Shown piece after piece: positions 60,479 to 64,000 of a stretch of DNA of 64,000 nt. Numbering within the stretch: the stretch's first letter is position 1; the number at the start of each line of letters is the position of its first letter. A program made the translations under genes and the position numbers. Source of the DNA: an uncultured Sulfitobacter sp. (GTDB taxonomy: Bacteria > Pseudomonadota > Alphaproteobacteria > Rhodobacterales > Rhodobacteraceae); assembly GCA_947502265.1 (NCBI GenBank), contig CANMZB010000014.1, positions 1 to 64,000 on the forward strand. The letters run 5' to 3'. The notes beneath the pieces are model-generated. The model ran no database searches. It had not been told where the DNA came from and saw nothing but the letters and a program-made list of their open reading frames with translations.

Positions 60479-61786
60479 TCACTTTACGACATGTTCGTCT
60501 TTTACGAACATGTTGGCCCACGCGCGGTCCATCAATTCGGGCGTCATTTGATAGGGGATACCTTCAAAATCGCAGATCGCGATGATTTGGTCGATGAGAA
60601 AGATCGGCTGATAGTTTGCGTAGACGCTGTCGATGCTGGGGTATTTGTTTTTCAGCAGATGGATCAGGGTCGATTCATCCAGCGGCATTTTGCGTTTCTT
60701 GGCCACCATCGCGAAAATCTTGAGGAAGTTAGCCTGACTTGGACCGTCGATCTTGATCTTGAAGAAGATACGGCGCAGGGCGGCCTGGTCGAAGATTTCA
60801 TTCGGGTGGAAGTTGGTCGAGAAAATCACCAACGTATCGAACGGCACCTCGAATTTCTCGCCCGATTGCAGTGAGAGGATGTCCTTGCTCTCTTCCAGCG
60901 GGACAATCCAACGGTTCACGAGGCTTTGGGGAGGTTCGGCCTGACGCCCCAAATCGTCGACGATAAAGATGCCGCCGGTTGATTTTAGCTGTAGCGGCGC
61001 CTGATAGGTCCGCGCGGTGGGATTATACACCAGATCCAGCATATTAAGCGACAACTCGCCGCCGGTAATCACGGTGGGGCGTTCGCAGCAAACATAGCGG
61101 GCATCAAAGCGGGTGACGCGGCGCAGCGCAGTTGGGTCTTGCGCGGCTTCGGCGACTTCATTGTGAACGATCGGGTCGAAAACTGTGATCACCTGCGACG
61201 CGTATTCGATGGCGCGCGGAACATAGACGTGATCGCCAAGCGCGTCGCGGATGCCGTTCGAGATCGAGGATTTGCCGTTTCCCGGAGGCCCGTACATCAG
61301 GATAGACCGGCCCGCAGATACAGCGGGACCAAGATTGTCGAGCAGTGAATCGGGCAGCACCAAATGGCCCATCGCGCCGGTAAGTTGCGCACGGGTGATC
61401 TGCATGTTGCGGACTGACTGGCGTTTGACCTGTTCGCGGTAAACATCCAGCGGCACCGGCATCGGGCCAAAATACTCTGACTGGGCCAGCGCGTCCATCG
61501 CGCGCGCCTTGCCTGCATCGGTCAGCTGATAGCCCATCTCGTTGCCGTTTTGCGCGTTCAGCGTGCCGGTCGCCTCAAGCAGGCGTTGGGTGCGGCACAT
61601 ATCCACCAGTTCCTGTGTCACGGGGACGGGCAAGCAGATCGCGCGGCTAAGCACGCTGACCAGTTCGACGTTTTTGCGGAAAATGGTTTTGAGAAGAATG
61701 TCGCGCATCATCACGACGGGCAGGCGCATGTCCTCAAGCGTTTTGGGCGGCGGCGGGGCGAGGACGGCGGTGTTCGGGGCGTTCAT
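60479..61786 (-). CDS. AAA ATPase beside the tad locus
   Basis: The 435-residue protein has Walker A YGPPGNGKSSISNGI (about residue 175), Walker B IFIVDDLG, a sensor region FDTLVIFSTNF and an RRIFFKIKI arginine pair. The N-terminal 110 residues contain no signal peptide or membrane helix and look like a helical targeting domain. It is not one of the named Tad ATPases (TadA or TadZ). ATG 61,786, preceded by agaggga, is the preferred start; ATGs at 61,810 and 61,831 are also in frame. Its position after the prepilin peptidase suggests a role near Flp pilus biogenesis, which is inference. Confidence 0.8.
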   Translation of the reverse strand: MNAPNTAVLAPPPPKTLEDMRLPVVMMRDILLKTIFRKNVELVSVLSRAICLPVPVTQELVDMCRTQRLLEATGTLNAQNGNEMGYQLTDAGKARAMDALAQSEYFGPMPVPLDVYREQVKRQSVRNMQITRAQLTGAMGHLVLPDSLLDNLGPAVSAGRSILMYGPPGNGKSSISNGIRDALGDHVYVPRAIEYASQVITVFDPIVHNEVAEAAQDPTALRRVTRFDARYVCCERPTVITGGELSLNMLDLVYNPTARTYQAPLQLKSTGGIFIVDDLGRQAEPPQSLVNRWIVPLEESKDILSLQSGEKFEVPFDTLVIFSTNFHPNEIFDQAALRRIFFKIKIDGPSQANFLKIFAMVAKKRKMPLDESTLIHLLKNKYPSIDSVYANYQPIFLIDQIIAICDFEGIPYQMTPELMDRAWANMFVKDEHVVK

Positions 61787-61852
61787 TCTAATATCCCTCT
61801 GCTCTGACATGGGCTTTCTTGTCTGACCCATAGCGCATGAAAATGGCCTTAA

Positions 61853-62347
61853 TCAGGCACCGTAAAACAATCCGAGCCCCAAATAGAGCGCCAGTGTGGC
61901 ACCCAGCGCGAGGCCCATGGGAAATTTCTTGCCTTGTTCCCAACTGGTCCAATGGGGGGCCAGCCTGCGCAGGGGTGTGTGTTTGATCGTCCGGTGCGTG
62001 GCGACAGAGGCCAACAGCGCGGCCATGAACAAGAACATCAGCAGCCGCAGATCCCCCAGCGCGATAAAGGGCGCGGCGGCGGCGGCGAATTTGCTGTCAC
62101 CCGCGCCCATGGCACCCGCCGCGTTCAAGATGAATCCAACCACCAGCACAATGCCAAGGCTCGCCAACCGCCACAGATATAAATCGAACGGCAATGCAAT
62201 CAGCCCGACAACCACGAAAACAGCGGCCAACAGAATGTTAGCGCCATTGGTGATCTTCATCCGCGCCATATCCGTATAAGCCACATAAAGGCAGATCGGC
62301 AGGACGAACGGGAAAAACCACGCGGCTGAGTAAATTGTAATCGCCAC
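61853..62347 (-). CDS. Type IV (A24) prepilin peptidase, CpaA/TadV type
   Basis: This 164-residue polytopic enzyme cleaves Flp prepilin leaders at the inner membrane. The two catalytic aspartates are visible in YVAYTDMARMKITN and in GAMGAGDSKFAAA. It lacks the N-methylation domain, as is usual for TadV/CpaA. About five helices are predicted. It is 3 bp after the TPR lipoprotein gene and 66 bp before the AAA ATPase, in one minus-strand group. Confidence 0.9.
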   Translation of the reverse strand: MAITIYSAAWFFPFVLPICLYVAYTDMARMKITNGANILLAAVFVVVGLIALPFDLYLWRLASLGIVLVVGFILNAAGAMGAGDSKFAAAAAPFIALGDLRLLMFLFMAALLASVATHRTIKHTPLRRLAPHWTSWEQGKKFPMGLALGATLALYLGLGLFYGA

Positions 62348-62350
62348 TGA

Positions 62351-63199
62351 TCAGCTTTCGAGCGCTGCGAGAGAGCGCGACGCAGCTTCGAAGTGCTGTG
62401 GATGGGTGTCGATGGCGTCGCGCAGAAGGCCCTTGCCGGTCTCGACATCGCCCTGTTTGATCGCAGACAGGGCCATCGTATGCAAAAGCTGCGCGCGCTC
62501 GGACTGATCCATTGGGATCACGGGCAGAGTATAATTGCGCTGTGCGCCACGGGCCAGAACAAGGTTGTTCTTGGCGGTGAACAGACCCGCGTCCTGGGTG
62601 ATCGCGCTTGTGAACAGGCGCTCGGCATCCTTGTAATCACCGCGTGTCAGTTTGGAATAACCCCAGTTGTTCAAAACCGGCGCGGGCGAAGTGGTGAGGC
62701 CCACGGCGATCTCGTAGAAACTGTCGGCTTTGGTCCACTGCTGTTTGCTGTCGGCGATGATCGCCTCCAGCCGGTAGCGCGCGAATGTCTCGTGGGTAGG
62801 CGGGATCGCGGTGAGGATTTTTTCTGCCTCCGCCCAGTTGCCCGACCGGATCAACGCATCGGCAAGCTCGACATGATCGGTATCGGTGCTGGCGGGTAGA
62901 GCGATTGTGCGCTGCCATGCGGCAGCCCCTTCATCATAGCGTTTGGCGCGCATCAGCGATTGTGCCAGACCGCGATGATGCTCAACCTCCTCGGGGGCTT
63001 CTTTAAGCACACGCTGAAAATAAATTACCGCCTCGTTCGGATCCGCGACGGTCAACATCACATCATTGAGGTTGGCATCGTCGATCACGTTCACGTCCTG
63101 AAAGGCACGTTGAACGGTCTCGTCTGCGGACTTCTCTGCGCAACCGCTCAGAAAAACGGCCCCTGCAACAAGGGCGCTCAAAACATGGGAGTGGCGCAT
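62351..63199 (-). CDS. TPR lipoprotein of the tad locus (TadD-like)
   Basis: The 282-residue protein starts with a lipoprotein signal (LSALVAGAVFLSGC), giving an anchored cysteine at residue about 20. The mature part consists of tetratricopeptide repeats, for example NLNDVMLTVADPNEAVIYFQRVLKEAPEE and RSGNWAEAEKILTAIPP. Such proteins act like pilotins or assembly scaffolds in Flp pilus secretion. It follows the shorter TPR lipoprotein after 70 bp. Confidence 0.82.
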   Translation of the reverse strand: MRHSHVLSALVAGAVFLSGCAEKSADETVQRAFQDVNVIDDANLNDVMLTVADPNEAVIYFQRVLKEAPEEVEHHRGLAQSLMRAKRYDEGAAAWQRTIALPASTDTDHVELADALIRSGNWAEAEKILTAIPPTHETFARYRLEAIIADSKQQWTKADSFYEIAVGLTTSPAPVLNNWGYSKLTRGDYKDAERLFTSAITQDAGLFTAKNNLVLARGAQRNYTLPVIPMDQSERAQLLHTMALSAIKQGDVETGKGLLRDAIDTHPQHFEAASRSLAALES

Positions 63200-63269
63200 T
63201 TTGCGTCCTTTTACTGCTTCTGCCTCAACGGTGCTTTGGGCCTGAAAGGGTGCTGCGCCTATATTTAGG

Positions 63270-63869
63270 TCACAACGCCTGCCGGATTACGAAATCCGCA
63301 GAACCACGACGCACCAATTTATAATCTTGGTTATCCCCCAAAGATGTACCAGAATTTTCGGATTTTTCGAGCGCTAATCGCAGATTGTCGCGGATTGAGA
63401 CACTTTCGCCATTGTCGAGCGCAAAAGCCTTGCGAAATATCTGGGTTGCATCGGCATTTTTGCCACGCTCCATCAGGACAACGCCCAGATTGTTCCAGAT
63501 TTCGGGTTGTGTCGCGTCCCGCTCGACCGCGCGGCGCAGTTGGGTTTCTGCCTGTCCAAGCCGCCCCAGACCCAGATTGGCCGTGCCAAGCCCCGACAGT
63601 ATTTCGGCGTCCACGGTGCCGCGATCAATTGCGGCGCGGTTGAACGAGCGGATCGCCAGTTCGTATTGCCCCGCCGCGACCAGCCGATGACCGGTCTCAA
63701 GGTTGTCGGCCCCCTCGGCCCCCAGATCAACTCCGGGTGCATCGACACCTACAGCTTTTTTCGCCCCGATCCCCGGCATGCCAAAGCCGCCTGCGGTGCA
63801 GGCAGCCAAGGCAAAGGGAAGTATCAGGATAAGAGCGCGCGCAGTGCCGCGCGCCGGGCCGGGTGTCAT
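63270..63869 (-). CDS. tadD: TPR lipoprotein TadD
   Basis: The 199-residue protein begins with a lipoprotein signal ending LAAC and then a helical TPR region (NLETGHRLVAAGQYELAIRSFNRAA; GTANLGLGRLGQAETQLRRAVERD; NLGVVLMERGKNADATQIFRKAF). TadD is the usual gene after tadC in roseobacter tad loci. Its ATG overlaps the tadC stop by one base (taATG). It is the first of two TPR lipoproteins here. Confidence 0.85.
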   Translation of the reverse strand: MTPGPARGTARALILILPFALAACTAGGFGMPGIGAKKAVGVDAPGVDLGAEGADNLETGHRLVAAGQYELAIRSFNRAAIDRGTVDAEILSGLGTANLGLGRLGQAETQLRRAVERDATQPEIWNNLGVVLMERGKNADATQIFRKAFALDNGESVSIRDNLRLALEKSENSGTSLGDNQDYKLVRRGSADFVIRQAL

Positions 63870-64000
63870 TATTGTCCAGGTCCACTCATTTCGCCAAGTT
63901 TCGCAATGCCCATTGCCGAAGGTCCAACCAGAATGACCAACAGCGGCGGCACTGTCAGCATCATAGTGGCAAGTGTCATCTTGGTTGGCAACTTGTTTGC
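63869..64000 (-). CDS. tadC: TadC, type II secretion F-domain protein (C-terminal end only)
   Basis: Only the last 43 codons are inside the window. They read NKLPTKMTLATMMLTVPPLLVILVGPSA and end GEMSGPGQ, the typical terminal helix of TadC inner-membrane platform proteins. The gene continues past the right edge. Its stop overlaps the tadD start, so both are translated from one message. Confidence 0.8.
   Translation of the reverse strand, partial: ANKLPTKMTLATMMLTVPPLLVILVGPSAMGIAKLGEMSGPGQ

Noticed and set aside
1-64000. tRNA, rRNA, CRISPR arrays, phage or defence genes
   Set aside because: I looked through the intergenic gaps and gene content and saw no cloverleaf, no rRNA-like stretch, no regularly spaced repeats and no recognisable defence or phage protein.

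Overview
The window looks like chromosomal DNA of a marine alphaproteobacterium of the Rhodobacteraceae (Roseobacter group). Evidence is the ectoine gene order enuR-uehABC-usp-eutA known from Ruegeria pomeroyi, a bacterial phosphatidylcholine synthase, the conserved run ruvCAB / ybgC-tolQRAB-pal-cpoB / tilS / ftsH, a tad pilus segment, and moderately GC-rich coding DNA. This assignment is inference from gene content; no rRNA or tRNA gene was seen.

1-13,190 is an accessory region in decay. The left arm, on the minus strand, is an ectoine uptake and regulation module: enuR, uehA, uehB, uehC, usp, eutA. enuR, uehA and uehC each carry one in-frame nonsense codon and one small frameshift. uehB has a nonsense codon 17 codons before its natural end. 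eutA loses its 3' end in an AT-rich stretch beside an IS5-family end at 58-75, and eutBCDE are not seen. The divergent plus-strand arm (AsnC/DoeX regulator, aldehyde dehydrogenase, aminotransferase, M20 deacylase) is open. It runs into an IS3-family element (10,571-11,767), followed by an IS481-type transposase fragment and an IS5-family element (12,056-13,190). The IS5 transposase is itself broken by two hairpin inserts of about 40 bp that look like a small palindromic repeat family.

13,319-25,397 holds minus-strand metabolic and transport genes: rsmJ, an AttEFGH-type ABC exporter with its lipocalin-like partner, a MarR regulator (plus strand), and a catabolic set made of a uronate-dehydrogenase-like SDR, HyuB, HyuA, a GNAT and an FAD oxidoreductase. 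25,539-43,692 is housekeeping: truA, a ycjX/GNAT/ycjF set, a DUF2339 membrane protein, ileS, ogt, pcs, xerC with DUF484, a transaldolase-like aldolase, priA, an MFS permease and prmA.

43,803-60,294 is a dense plus-strand core: Holliday-junction processing (ruvCAB), the cell-envelope Tol-Pal system with YbgC and CpoB, tilS, the FtsH protease, a MOSC protein, and the one-carbon enzymes Fhs and FolD. 60,479-64,000 (minus strand) is the edge of a tad (Flp pilus) locus: the TadC end, two TPR lipoproteins, a prepilin peptidase, and an AAA ATPase. I found no phage, CRISPR or recognisable defence system. The most unusual signals are the multi-lesion decay of one functional module, the paired hairpin inserts in the IS5 transposase, and an intergenic motif repeated 3' of priA and fhs.
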